From DASWUZ01 sp036401395 (GTDB lineage Bacteria > Acidobacteriota > Terriglobia > Terriglobales > Acidobacteriaceae), in the NCBI GenBank assembly GCA_036401395.1, contig DASWUZ010000393.1, positions 1-33,813 of the forward strand: 33,813 bases of DNA, given 5' to 3'. The notes beneath the pieces were generated by a model. The model saw nothing but the letters and a program-made list of their open reading frames with translations. It was not told the origin of the DNA and did no database searches. Within the stretch, counting starts at the first letter, position 1. The number at the start of each line of letters is the position of its first letter. A program made the position numbers and the translations under genes. Below, one piece after another: positions 7,809 to 16,397 of the stretch.

Positions 7809-8834
7809 TTAGGCCATCGCCTGGGTCGCAGCGGGGGCTGCGGCGATTGCCTGGACGATCTCCGGCGGCAGGCCGAAGCGCACATTTTCCGGCATCACTT
7901 CCACCTCCTGCACGTGGCCGAAGCCGTGTGCCTGCAGGTATTCGACGACTTCCTCGACGAGGACCTCGGGAGCCGACGCGCCGGCCGTCAGGGCCACGGT
8001 ATTCACGTCTACCAGCCATGCGGGGTCGATGGCGCGGCAGTTGTCGATGAGGTAGCTGCGGGTGCTGAGGTTTTTCGAGACTTCTACGAGCCGGTTGGAG
8101 TTGGAACTGTTGTTCGAGCCTACGACCAGGACGAGATCCGCCTTGTGAGCGACGTTTTTCACCGCAACCTGACGGTTTTCGGTGGCGTAGCAGATGTCCT
8201 GCGAATGGGGGCCGACGATCTTCGGGAACTTGACCTGTAGAGCCTCGATGATGTCGCGCGCCTCGTCGAGACTCAGGGTGGTCTGGGTCAGATAAGCAAC
8301 GCGGTGGGGGTTGGGAACGGTGAGGGTCTTGACCTCTTCTACGTTGGAGACAACCTGGGTAACCTCGGGGGCCTCGCCTAAGGTACCCTCAATCTCGTCA
8401 TGGTCGCGGTGGCCGATCAGCACTAGCGAATAGCCCTGACGAGCAAACTTTACCGCCTCAACATGGACCTTGGTGACCAGCGGGCAGGTCGCGTCGATGA
8501 CCTTAAGGCCGCGCTCTTTACTGTGGTCGCGAACTGCGGGCGAGACTCCGTGGGCGCTGTAGATGACGCGCATGCCGGGCGGAACGTCGTCTATGTCGTC
8601 GACGAAGATTGCGCCCTTCTCGGCCAACTCATTCACTACAAAGCTGTTATGGACGATCTCTTTGCGGACGTATATGGGGGCGCCAAAAGTCTCGAGGGCG
8701 ATCTTAACCACGTCGATCGCGCGCACCACGCCGGCGCAGAAGCCGCGCGGTTTCAGCAGAAGTATGCGTTTTTCCGCGGCAGAGGAGCCGTTGACGGGCT
8801 CAGCGAGAAAGGTCTGATAGCTGTCGACTGTCAC
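7809..8834 (-). CDS. ispH: 4-hydroxy-3-methylbut-2-enyl diphosphate reductase IspH
   Basis: The 341-residue protein has the three cluster-binding cysteines of IspH: Cys33 in PRGFCAGV, Cys117 in DATCPLV and Cys215 in DICYATENRQ, plus the conserved GSNNSSNSNRL substrate loop. It is the last enzyme of the MEP pathway and makes IPP and DMAPP. Relative to short homologues it has about 20 extra residues before the KRILLLKPRGFC block. The GTG start at 8834 lies only six bases after a perfect TATAAT, so translation may be leaderless; a start further in cannot be excluded. It is the first gene of the hopanoid run and probably feeds squalene supply. Confidence 0.96.
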   Translation of the reverse strand: MTVDSYQTFLAEPVNGSSAAEKRILLLKPRGFCAGVVRAIDVVKIALETFGAPIYVRKEIVHNSFVVNELAEKGAIFVDDIDDVPPGMRVIYSAHGVSPAVRDHSKERGLKVIDATCPLVTKVHVEAVKFARQGYSLVLIGHRDHDEIEGTLGEAPEVTQVVSNVEEVKTLTVPNPHRVAYLTQTTLSLDEARDIIEALQVKFPKIVGPHSQDICYATENRQVAVKNVAHKADLVLVVGSNNSSNSNRLVEVSKNLSTRSYLIDNCRAIDPAWLVDVNTVALTAGASAPEVLVEEVVEYLQAHGFGHVQEVEVMPENVRFGLPPEIVQAIAAAPAATQAMA

Positions 8835-8846
8835 ATGACCATTATA
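8835..8846 (-). promoter_or_regulatory. Perfect -10 box immediately upstream of ispH
   Basis: On the minus strand TATAAT occupies 8846-8841 and only GGTCAT separates it from the GTG start. No good -35 hexamer sits at 16-18 bases; TTGCAA copies lie at 12 and 22 bases. The transcript would start at or next to the start codon. This is probably the main promoter for the ispH-hopanoid operon. Confidence 0.5.
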
Positions 8847-9032
8847 ACGTGTCTACAATTGCAAAAGCTTGCAACCCTGAGCAATTCTGCGATGCGCCAA
8901 GTGGCGGAGTTAGTAAAACGGCGGAGCGGATAGACGGCGACCTGGAATAAGTCGCTTCGACCGTAACCGCGGAGCTTGATAGGTCACAACCGCCGCCGCG
9001 TCGCGGATGTTTGATCGCCATTAGTACACTGA

Positions 9033-9908
9033 GTGTTAGTGGCCAACCACGATTTTCCCCTGTTGCGAATCGCCGCGATTGACTACCTCAACCCCGCACC
9101 TTTGATGTGGGATTTTGAGCATGGGCCCAGGCAGGCCGAACTGGCCGGGCGTTACTCCATTCACCGGACGACCCCGGCTAATTGCGCTCGCGAACTGGCT
9201 GAAGGGACGGCCGACATTGGACTGATCCCCGCTGCGGCGTATGCACTGCAGCCTGAGCTGGCGATTATTCCGGGCTGCGCGATCGCTTCGCTGGGCCGGG
9301 TGCGGTCGATATTGCTGGTGGTGAGGGAGGGCGGAGTCGAGTCGGTCAGGACGGTGGCCGCCGATACTTCGACGCGGACTTCGCTGGCGTATACGGAGAT
9401 TTTGTTTCGGAAGTATTGGAAGCCGGGCTCGCCTGTCGAATTCCTCCAGCATCCCCCCAGCCTCGACCTCATGCTCGCCCACGCCGACGCCGCTCTCCTA
9501 ATCGGAGACCCCGCACTCCTGGCCCTCGAAGACGCCCCAGCAAGGCTGGCCCGCACCGCCGAAAACCTTCAATACCTCGACCTGGCACGCGAATGGCTTC
9601 AACATACAGGCCTCGCTTGGGTGTCAGCCTTCTGGGCGGTCCGACCTCAGGCACTCGACGGGATATCCGCGTCAAAAATAACCGAAGACTTTCAGCGTTC
9701 CCGCGATGCCGGCCTCGCCCACATCGACGAGCTAGTCGCGGAGTGGTTGCCACGAATCGCTGTTCCGCCCGCGACGATCAAGACGTATCTCACCGAGAAC
9801 ATTCACTATGTGCTGGACGAGCCCTGCCTGGCCGGCCTGCGCGGCTTTTATGAAGCGGCAGCGGAGTGTGGGGTGCTGCCTCCGGTTCCTGACCTGCGGA
9901 TGCTGTGA
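9033..9908 (+). CDS. mqnA: Chorismate dehydratase MqnA (futalosine pathway of menaquinone synthesis)
   Basis: The 291-residue protein belongs to the MqnA/MqnD periplasmic-binding-protein-like fold: LRIAAIDYLNPAPLMWDF at the N-terminus, the segment ADIGLIPAAAYAL, and DAALLIGDPALLAL. The order and the IDYLN-type opening fit MqnA, which converts chorismate to 3-enolpyruvylbenzoate in the cytoplasm, rather than MqnD. The start is GTG at 9033, with GTG at 9039 as an equal candidate; no clear ribosome binding site supports either. It is divergent from ispH. No other futalosine genes are present nearby, so the rest of the pathway must be elsewhere. Confidence 0.88.
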   Translation: MLVANHDFPLLRIAAIDYLNPAPLMWDFEHGPRQAELAGRYSIHRTTPANCARELAEGTADIGLIPAAAYALQPELAIIPGCAIASLGRVRSILLVVREGGVESVRTVAADTSTRTSLAYTEILFRKYWKPGSPVEFLQHPPSLDLMLAHADAALLIGDPALLALEDAPARLARTAENLQYLDLAREWLQHTGLAWVSAFWAVRPQALDGISASKITEDFQRSRDAGLAHIDELVAEWLPRIAVPPATIKTYLTENIHYVLDEPCLAGLRGFYEAAAECGVLPPVPDLRML

Positions 9909-10064
9909 ACCAAAGTAGGTCGGCCGCTTTGTGGGGGAGCCAATTGCCCGTACGAAATTTTAGTCTCCGCGCAGGTGCTCACTCCCAGTCTCACCTTCAG
10001 CGGCTTCGAGACGCTGTGAACCGTCTCATGCTCGTGAGAATCTACCAACAGTGAGCAAACAATC

Positions 10065-10790
10065 GTGAGCATCCTGGCATTAGCGCAGCAAAAGGCAGCC
10101 ACAGCGGGACGCCACCTCGGGAAACGGCGGGGGCACTCGCCCATTCCGCCGTGGTTGATTCACCTCGGCGCGATCGGAGTCTTCGGCGTGTCGGTGGTCG
10201 ATTCGTCGGTGATCCCACTGCCTTTGCCGGGTAGCACCGACCTGCTGCTGCTTTTTTTGGTGGCGCATGGGGCGAATCCGTGGCTACTGGCCCCCGCCGC
10301 GATCGTGGGCAGCATGATTGGCGGCTACATGACGTGGAGTATCGGGCGAAAAGGTGGGGAAGCGGCGCTGCGCAACTACATCTCGCCGCGAAACCTGGCA
10401 CGCATTTCGAACTGGGTCGAGAACCATTCCCTGCTCGCGGTGGTGCTGCCGGCAATCCTGCCGCCGCCGATCCCGCTGCTTCCGTTCCTGCTGGCTGCTG
10501 GAGCACTTGGGGTTTCGAGGCGGCGATTCCTGGTCGCATTCGGGTCCGCGCGCACCGTACGCTATGGCCTCGTGGCGTGGCTCGGCGTCAAGTACGGCCG
10601 AGGCGTCGTGCGCATCTGGGAGAAATATGTGGCTGAATATTCGAAGCCTGTCCTGTGGACGTTACTCGCCGTGACCATCGTCGGAGTCGCATATGGCGTT
10701 TGGAAACTGCGCCGGATGAAGCAGTTGGAAGCGAACGAAAGCACTCAGCAAACCACGCCGGCGAAAGAGCCGCTGCCATCCGCTGGCTGA
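10065..10790 (+). CDS. DedA/VTT-family membrane protein
   Basis: A 241-residue integral membrane protein. Hydrophobic segments occur at about residues 32-45, 55-70, 75-95, 125-150 and 195-212. The VTT-domain signature is visible as IPLPLPGSTDLLLLFLVAHG, then IVGSMIGGYMTWSIGRKGG, and later VLPAILPPPIPLLPFLLAAG with an RTVRY arginine. DedA-type proteins are linked to lipid-carrier recycling, envelope integrity and proton-motive-force-dependent transport. The tail after residue 215 is hydrophilic and Thr/Pro-rich. The GTG start at 10065 is the only usable one. It stands alone on the plus strand, 156 bases after mqnA. The family call is good; the exact substrate is unknown. Confidence 0.8.
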   Translation: MSILALAQQKAATAGRHLGKRRGHSPIPPWLIHLGAIGVFGVSVVDSSVIPLPLPGSTDLLLLFLVAHGANPWLLAPAAIVGSMIGGYMTWSIGRKGGEAALRNYISPRNLARISNWVENHSLLAVVLPAILPPPIPLLPFLLAAGALGVSRRRFLVAFGSARTVRYGLVAWLGVKYGRGVVRIWEKYVAEYSKPVLWTLLAVTIVGVAYGVWKLRRMKQLEANESTQQTTPAKEPLPSAG

Positions 10791-10855
10791 CGCCTCAGCT
10801 CGCCTGACGATTTCGCTGGCGCGTGGCTTTCGTTCAAGGATGAAAAAACCATCGG

Positions 10856-11422
10856 CTACCCGAGCGCGGTCTGGTCGGGGTGCTCGCCTGGGAACTCCGT
10901 CTCCAGCTGGGCGGTGACCGCCGAGATGAAATCCGACTTCGAGACGCTGCTGCCGGGGCAGATGTGCGTCGTCAGCGGATCCTCACGATGAAGTCGCAGC
11001 TTCGAGGGATCCAGGCCGAGCGCGCCGTGGAGTATGGTGAGCGCGGCAATCGCGTTAGCGCGCAGCTCATCGCTCATGACCTCGGTGGCGTAGTCGCCGA
11101 CGAGCTCGACGCCCCACGCGACACTGTTCCAGGATGGAGAATGGACGCCGGGCACGGTGAGCGGAGTAAAGGCCCAAATGAAGTCGTCCGCGATGAAGAG
11201 GTGCGGGCCACCGGACCACCCTTGCGTGTCACGGTAGAAGCTTTGCAGGTTCTGCATCCGCTGTTCACCGGAGACCGAGTGCCACTGAGCAAATGTGGGT
11301 AGCGCAGTGTTGTGGAGCACGACGAAGGACGGTCTCCAGGTGTTGAACGAAAGGCTGGCAACATAGGTAGCAAAATCGCTGGCTGTAAATCCTTTTCCTA
11401 CAATTCCCTTCCACGGTGGCAT
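10856..11422 (-). CDS. N-acetylmuramoyl-L-alanine amidase-like (Amidase_2/PGRP fold)
   Basis: A 188-residue protein with FVVLHNTALP (zinc-ligand His37), GPHLFIADD and HREDPLTTHICPG (His145 and Cys155 as the other ligands). This is the Amidase_2/T7-lysozyme fold, which cuts the bond between MurNAc and L-Ala. His153 occupies the place two before Cys where Lys is common. ATG at 11422 is preceded by GGAG at good spacing; an upstream GTG at 11440 lacks one. No signal peptide is present, so it is either cytoplasmic (recycling-like) or phage-endolysin-like and released in another way. No other phage genes are nearby. Confidence 0.82.
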   Translation of the reverse strand: MPPWKGIVGKGFTASDFATYVASLSFNTWRPSFVVLHNTALPTFAQWHSVSGEQRMQNLQSFYRDTQGWSGGPHLFIADDFIWAFTPLTVPGVHSPSWNSVAWGVELVGDYATEVMSDELRANAIAALTILHGALGLDPSKLRLHREDPLTTHICPGSSVSKSDFISAVTAQLETEFPGEHPDQTALG

Positions 11423-11551
11423 ATCGGCTCCGGAGGCCACGCTTCTACTGCCGCTGATGCGCTAAAGACCTCAACACGAAAATTCTCAGCGCGGCGATCT
11501 TACACCTGATCATCGGTGATCGGAAATCAATATTTGCGGGCTATGCCGCGG

Positions 11552-12568
11552 CTAGATTTCCCAGCGGAGCAGCGAGGCTCCGATGGTGAATCCGGCCCCG
11601 ACGGACGCCAGCAACACCAGGTCGCCCTTGTGCAGCCGTCCTTCCTGCCGTGCAGACTCCATCGCGAGAGGGATGGTCGCGGCGGTGGTGTTTCCGAAAC
11701 GATCGATGTTGATGACCACCTGCTCAGGGCGCAGTCCCAGCCGGTCGGCGACTGCCTCGATAATTCGGCGGTTGGCCTGGTGCGGAATGAGGCAGTGAAT
11801 ATCGGCGGCGGTAATGTCATTGCGCTTGAGGACCGCCTCTGACGCCTCGACCATTTTCCGGACCGCGTATTTATAGACCTGCTGGCCCTCCTGGTGGACG
11901 TAGTGCATCTTGCCAGCCACGGTCTCGGCGGTCGCCGGGTGGGCGCTCCCGCCGCCGGGCATGTAAAGTGCCAATCCGCCGGAGCCGTCAATCTCGTGGT
12001 GGTAGTCGATCAGGCCGACTTCGCCTTCTTCGGCAGGTTCGAGCAGGACCGCGCCCGCTCCGTCACCGAAGAGAATGCAGGTCGAGCGGTCAGTGTAGTC
12101 GATGACAGATGACATTTTGTCTGCACCTATAACGAGCACATTGGACTGCGCGCCGGTCTCGATGAGCTTCGCACCGATCTGCATTGCGTATACGAAGCCG
12201 GAGCACGCGGCGGAGAGGTCGAATCCCCATGCGCCCTTTGCTCCCAGCTTGTCTTGCACGAGGCAGGCGGTCGAGGGGAAGAACATGTCGGGGGTGACGG
12301 TCCCTACGATGATGGTTTCTACGTCGCTGGGATCCATGCCGCGTTCAGCCAGGCAGGCGCGGGCGGCGGCCAGCGCCATGTCGCTGGTGGTTTGGTCAGC
12401 GGCGGCGATGTGGCGCTCGCGGATGCCGACCCGCTCGACGATCCATTGATTGTTGGTATCGACCATTTTTTCAAGGTCGGCGTTGGAGAGAATTCGATCA
12501 GGAATGTAGGTACCGAGGGCACTGATTTTAGCGCGTCTAGAAACACGCGGACGCGGGACGAGACTCAA
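11552..12568 (-). CDS. fabH: 3-oxoacyl-ACP synthase III (FabH)
   Basis: The 338-residue protein has the full FabH triad: Cys122 in LSAACSGFVYA, His in LIPHQANRRII and Asn in RFGNTTAATIP, plus the GAGFTIGASLLRWE C-terminus. It condenses acetyl-CoA (or a branched acyl-CoA) with malonyl-ACP to start fatty acid synthesis. The start is TTG at 12568 with GGAG seven bases upstream; N-terminal basic residues (RPRVSRRAK) precede the usual first strand KISALGTYIPD. It lies 95 bases downstream of the frameshifted membrane-protein gene and 129 bases upstream of the amidase, both same strand. Confidence 0.95.
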   Translation of the reverse strand: MSLVPRPRVSRRAKISALGTYIPDRILSNADLEKMVDTNNQWIVERVGIRERHIAAADQTTSDMALAAARACLAERGMDPSDVETIIVGTVTPDMFFPSTACLVQDKLGAKGAWGFDLSAACSGFVYAMQIGAKLIETGAQSNVLVIGADKMSSVIDYTDRSTCILFGDGAGAVLLEPAEEGEVGLIDYHHEIDGSGGLALYMPGGGSAHPATAETVAGKMHYVHQEGQQVYKYAVRKMVEASEAVLKRNDITAADIHCLIPHQANRRIIEAVADRLGLRPEQVVINIDRFGNTTAATIPLAMESARQEGRLHKGDLVLLASVGAGFTIGASLLRWEI

Positions 12569-12663
12569 AGGCTTTCTCCGAAATTACTCATTCATTGTCT
12601 ACGCGAGAGGTAGGACTGTCCACGATGGAGGAGGGCCGGCAGGTCGGGCGGCGCGATACCTGT

Positions 12664-13709
12664 TCAGAGCCCGGGCGATACTGTCTCGAGGCTTGGCGCC
12701 TCAGATTGAGCGCGCGCGGTCCGCCTGGCGCCCAGCCAGATGATCAAAATCGCACCAAGGGCGAAGATCACGTTGCCAACCCGCGCCGCGAATGTCGAGC
12801 CACCCACTACCGGGGTCTCAATGAAGGCGTGCCACGCATATGCCAGCGCCGCGCCTGCTGCAAGCGCCAGGCGATGTCGCGCATCCCAACCGCTTCGCCG
12901 CGACCAGGTGAGGATGGCAGCTAGAGCGAACCCATCGAAGCCCAACAGTGCGACAGCAGCCCACCAATCCAGCCTTGGTGGCACCAGCAGGACCGCGGAA
13001 CCAAGCGCGAGTGCCATGCACCCGGTGATCCATGGATTCGGGACCCAACCGGCGTCACGGGCGACAGGCAGCCGCGGAAGCAGAACGGCCGCGATCGTGA
13101 ACAGAGTAGCGATGGATGCGGCGGAGGTGAGTTGAGCATGCGAGGCGATGAATGGTCTTTCTTGATCGTCAGAAAAGTTGAGCCTATGACTCCGGCAGCA
13201 AAGAGCAACGCCGTCACGATGAGGCCGGTCCGCCCGAGCCAAGGTTCGGTGGCCCTTTGAGGGACGGCGGCTTCGACAAGCGCGATGGGTGTCGCGATGC
13301 TCCAGACGGTGTGCAGGTTGAACATGAAGAGGGTCCACCAGGCTCCGATCCCCAACTGGGAGATGTAGCCGGGTTGGAGTAGGTGCATCTTCATGAGCAG
13401 GTAGTCGGGGTTAAATAGCGACTGGGTGGTGAATCCTTCCTCGACGAGCGTGTAGGCCATTCCCAGCAGGATGATGCTGGGCCAGCCGTGATCGGTGCGG
13501 CGGACGAGTTCGCGAATCAGAAGTGCTCCGCCGCCATAAAGCGGAGCGAGTACTACCAGCGCCGGCAGGAGCTTAATGGGCAGGTTTCCGAGTAAAAACT
13601 CCGCCACCAGAGGTGCGAGAAAAAGCAGGCAGACAGCTGGCGCTACGCGACCAAGCAGGTTTTGCTTTGTGATTGGAGTGTGGAGGGTGGATTGCGACGA
13701 TGGCGTCAT
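12664..13709 (-). pseudogene. Multi-pass membrane protein gene broken by a single frameshift
   Basis: Two reading frames join into one protein. The first (from ATG 13709, with a GGAAGAG-type ribosome binding site) encodes hydrophobic segments and the blocks GGGALLIRELVRR, HGWPSIILLG, VEEGFTTQSLFNPDY and GVIGSTFLTIKK. Near 13145-13165 it runs into a low-complexity tail, while the next frame picks up FIASHAQLTSAASIATLF, four more membrane segments and a stop at 12664. A missing base near the KKDH codons explains the break. The restored product would be about 345 residues with eight or more helices. I know relatives only as hypothetical membrane proteins. It could be a real pseudogene or a sequencing error. 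Confidence 0.75.
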
Positions 13710-14196
13710 TGCTCTTCCTGTTGAGCGCGCCTCAGGGTCTAGCTAGCGCACATTTTCACTACGTTGCCGGGGTGCATAACGTTCCAGCAAGACGCTGCTT
13801 TTCGTCGGATTAGTTGACGGTCCTCACGCAATTAGCTAAGCAAGGGCAAGCTTGGACCCCTTCGATTGGATGTGGGAATCAACGCGCTCCGGCGCACGTG
13901 GAGGCCCACACTTTGCGCTTTATGTATAAGCCTGACGACTTAATAGTAGCGATACATAACTACGGAACATTGAGGCGAAACCACTTACAAGCTTTAGCCC
14001 TAGACCTTCCGAAAACACTGTGGAACAAGTGTTCCACGTGGAACACTTAGCCGCGCTCGAACTAAGTAAGTAATAGCTGACAACTGTGATAGTTAAACCG
14101 TTCCCTGAGAAACAATTTGGGTGAGTTGGCAGACCGAAGGAAAGCAGCATGGTATCGTCCCATTGAGCAAGCAAATCCAGACGCCTAACAATAAAC
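13710..14196. other. Gene-poor intergenic region holding parS
   Basis: This 487-base gap lies between divergent genes. The open frames in it have unlikely composition and no ribosome binding sites, and I see no tRNA or structured RNA. Its base composition is more AT-rich than its flanks. Apart from the parS-like palindrome near its right end, I can assign nothing; promoters for the flanking genes should be here, but no clear -35/-10 pair stands out. Confidence 0.6.
14027..14048. other. parS: Chromosomal parS site (ParB-binding palindrome)
   Basis: The core TGTTCCACGTGGAACA (14030-14045) exactly matches the widely conserved parS consensus TGTTnCACGTGnAACA, and perfect symmetry extends three bases further on each side to 22 bp. 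ParB dimers load here and spread, and the ParABS system together with SMC segregates the origin region. parS sites are usually found close to oriC, so this window probably lies in the origin-proximal part of the chromosome. An extra half-site-like TGGAACA lies at 14021-14027. No parA or parB gene is present in the window. Confidence 0.92.
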
Positions 14197-15903
14197 ATGC
14201 CAAAGCAATCAACACTAATCATGACGCTCGCTGCCCTGCTCGCCGCCACACCCTCAATCGCGAATGCACAACAGCGCGCATTAGTCCTCACGAACGCCAA
14301 AGTCTGGACTGAAAACCCAAGCCAACCCGAGGCCGATGCCGTAGCGATCTTCGGCAACCACATCATTGCCGTGGGCAATCAGGCCGCTGTTCTCGCCGCA
14401 GCTGGCAACAACCCGCAGATCATCGACATAAATGGCCGCCGTGTCCTGCCGGGGTTCAACGACGCCCACGTCCACTTCATGGACGGAGGAGACTCGCTTG
14501 TAACTCTTGATACCCGCGACGCGGCCAGCGCCAGCGAATTCCGCGACCGCGTCGCCACCTATACTCGCACCCTGGAGCCCGGCGAATGGGTCCGCAACGG
14601 CAACTGGGACCACGAACGCTGGCCCGGCGCGCAGCTACCCACCCACCAGCTCATCGACACTGCCACCGCAAACAATCCCGCATGGTTGTGGCGCACCGAT
14701 GGCCACATGGCGCTCGCCAACACCCTCGCCATGCGCATGGCCGGAGTCGATCGCAACACGCCCGACGTCCCCGGCGGAGTCATCGTTCGCGATGCGGCCG
14801 GCAACCCCACCGGCATCTTTAAAGACGCGGCCACCGCGCTCATCTCCCGCGTGGTCCCGCCGCTGACCACGGCTCAAATGGACCGCGCCATGGCCGCAGC
14901 CATGCACTACGCTGCCGCCAATGGTGTCACCAGCGTCCAGAACCTGGCGGGCTCTACGACCGACACCCGCGAGCCCGCCTTCTTCCGCGAGTATCAGGCG
15001 ATTGAACAGGCCGGCAAGCTCACCGTCCGCATGGCAACTTCAGAGCGCCTGCTTGACTGGAAGCCGCTCGCCGCCGCAGGCATCACTGCCCCCTTCGGCG
15101 ATGACATGCTCCGCACTGGAGGAGTGAAGGGGTTCGCCGACGGCGCGCTAGGCTCGCGCACCGCCTGGATGCTCGCGTCCTTCTCTGACGTCAATACAGA
15201 AAGTGGTATCGCCAGCGATGAGCTCCTCGACAAGGAAAAGATTTACGCGGACATCAAGGGCGCCGATAAGGCCGGCCTACAGGTCATGATCCACGCGATT
15301 GGCGACCGTGCCAATCGCGAGATTCTCAACCTCTACGAGCGCGTCGAGCAGGAAGACGGACCGCGAGACCGCCGCTTCCGCATCGAACACGTGCAGCACC
15401 TCGACCCCGCCGACGTGCCCCGCTTCGCCAAGCTGCACGTCATCGCCTCGATGCAGCCTTATCACGAGGCCGACGACGGTCGCTGGGCAGAGAAGCGCCT
15501 GGGCCCGGAGCGCTCGAAGTATAGCTACGCATGGCGCTCACTGCTCGATTCAGGAGCGGTGCTGGCCTTTGGGTCCGACTGGCCGGTGGCTCCCATGGAG
15601 CCGCTCAAAGGCATCTACGCTGCCGTAACCCGCCGCACCATCGACGGCAAACATCCCGACGGCTGGGTCCCCGAGCAGCGCATTACGGTGGCTGAAGCTA
15701 TTCACGCCTACACCATGGGCGCGGCGTATGCGGAGTTTCAGGAAAAAGTAAAAGGGTCAATAGAGCCAGGGAAGTTGGCTGACTTAGTAGTCTTATCCGA
15801 AGACATACTAAGAGCTACCCCAGCCCAACTGGAAAATGCCAAAGTAGACCTGACCATCTTCAACGGCAAGATAATTTATGACCGGGAGAGCAGCACTCAC
15901 TAA
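14197..15903 (+). CDS. Secreted YtcJ-like metal-dependent amidohydrolase
   Basis: A 568-residue protein with a signal peptide (TLIMTLAALLAATPSIANA, cleavage near residue 24). It starts the amidohydrolase fold with LVLTNAKVWTENP, has the metal-binding HVHF in PGFNDAHVHFMDGG, then GGVKGFADGALGSRTAWM, MIHAIGDRANR, RIEHVQHLDP and the metal Asp in AFGSDWPVAPMEPL, and ends with GSIEPGKLADLVVLSEDI. This order is that of the YtcJ/AepA group, whose members hydrolyse N-acyl or related amide bonds; real substrates are mostly unknown. It stands alone between parS and a long non-coding stretch. Family assignment is firm. Confidence 0.92.
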   Translation: MPKQSTLIMTLAALLAATPSIANAQQRALVLTNAKVWTENPSQPEADAVAIFGNHIIAVGNQAAVLAAAGNNPQIIDINGRRVLPGFNDAHVHFMDGGDSLVTLDTRDAASASEFRDRVATYTRTLEPGEWVRNGNWDHERWPGAQLPTHQLIDTATANNPAWLWRTDGHMALANTLAMRMAGVDRNTPDVPGGVIVRDAAGNPTGIFKDAATALISRVVPPLTTAQMDRAMAAAMHYAAANGVTSVQNLAGSTTDTREPAFFREYQAIEQAGKLTVRMATSERLLDWKPLAAAGITAPFGDDMLRTGGVKGFADGALGSRTAWMLASFSDVNTESGIASDELLDKEKIYADIKGADKAGLQVMIHAIGDRANREILNLYERVEQEDGPRDRRFRIEHVQHLDPADVPRFAKLHVIASMQPYHEADDGRWAEKRLGPERSKYSYAWRSLLDSGAVLAFGSDWPVAPMEPLKGIYAAVTRRTIDGKHPDGWVPEQRITVAEAIHAYTMGAAYAEFQEKVKGSIEPGKLADLVVLSEDILRATPAQLENAKVDLTIFNGKIIYDRESSTH

Positions 15904-16397
15904 CAGGCCAGCAGTGGTGTTAGTTGACGACGCCACACATCGAAGCACGCGGACGCTAGGTGGCCGCGTTGGCGCCATATCCAGGATGTACGCTACCCCC
16001 ATCGACACCCCGTGTGCGAGTAAGAGGGCCGTGGTCTGTTGCTTTCAGGTCGCTTCAGAGGATGGGCTCGTTGCTCTCCGTTTCGCAACTTCCAGTTAGT
16101 AGCCTTACTCTGCGCACAGCTCCTCTTCTGCCCGGGGGTAACTGCTGGGATTATGGCAATTAATGCGCAACGGCGATAGCCCCGGCGCCGTGGCTGTCTT
16201 TCACCTGCCCGTAAAGCTGCGAATCCAGGGTCCCTCGGCACGCGAAGGTCGAAATGCAAGCAGAAACTTGTCACTTCTTTGTCATTTCGCCTGTCGAATC
16301 TGACTCGCAGCTCTTCCTGATAGAAAATGGAGGGTATAAAGTTGAAGGCGAACGGCGGAATGCCTAACTCCATAAGGCCGTGAACACGGAGTTTGTA
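15904..16397. other. Non-coding region upstream of the response-regulator operon
   Basis: About 490 bases without a credible gene. The only long open frame (minus strand) lacks a ribosome binding site and has shadow-like composition. An imperfect 18-base palindrome at 16178-16195 could be a weak terminator for the amidohydrolase gene, but no T-run follows. The right end carries tandem TTGTCA repeats and a TATAAA at 16335-16340, listed separately. Confidence 0.5.
16268..16295 (+). promoter_or_regulatory. Tandem direct repeats, possible response-regulator operator
   Basis: TTGTCA occurs at 16268 and again at 16279, exactly 11 bases apart, followed by a related CTGTCG at 16291 (TGTC cores 11 and 12 bases apart). 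OmpR/PhoB-type regulators bind head-to-tail repeats with about one helical turn of spacing. The repeats lie roughly 40-65 bases upstream of a TATAAA (16335-16340), a fitting place for an activator. Autoregulation by the downstream response regulator is inferred. Confidence 0.45.

Noticed and set aside
8463..8933. Plus-strand open frame of 156 residues
   Set aside because: Antisense to ispH and its promoter; composition of a shadow.
10010..10060. GAGACG...CGTCTC hairpin ahead of the DedA-like gene
   Set aside because: A six-base stem with an eight-base loop is expected by chance in GC-rich DNA and has no supporting context.
13920..14378. Minus-strand open frame of 152 residues across parS
   Set aside because: Runs through parS and antisense to the amidohydrolase signal-peptide region; low-complexity Ser/Leu content and no ribosome binding site.
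16178..16195. Imperfect palindrome AGCCCCGGCGCCGTGGCT as a terminator
   Set aside because: No loop and no T-run; nearly 300 bases after the amidohydrolase stop. Not strong enough to annotate.
15993..16373. Minus-strand open frame of 126 residues
   Set aside because: Crosses the direct repeats upstream of the response regulator and has no family resemblance or ribosome binding site.
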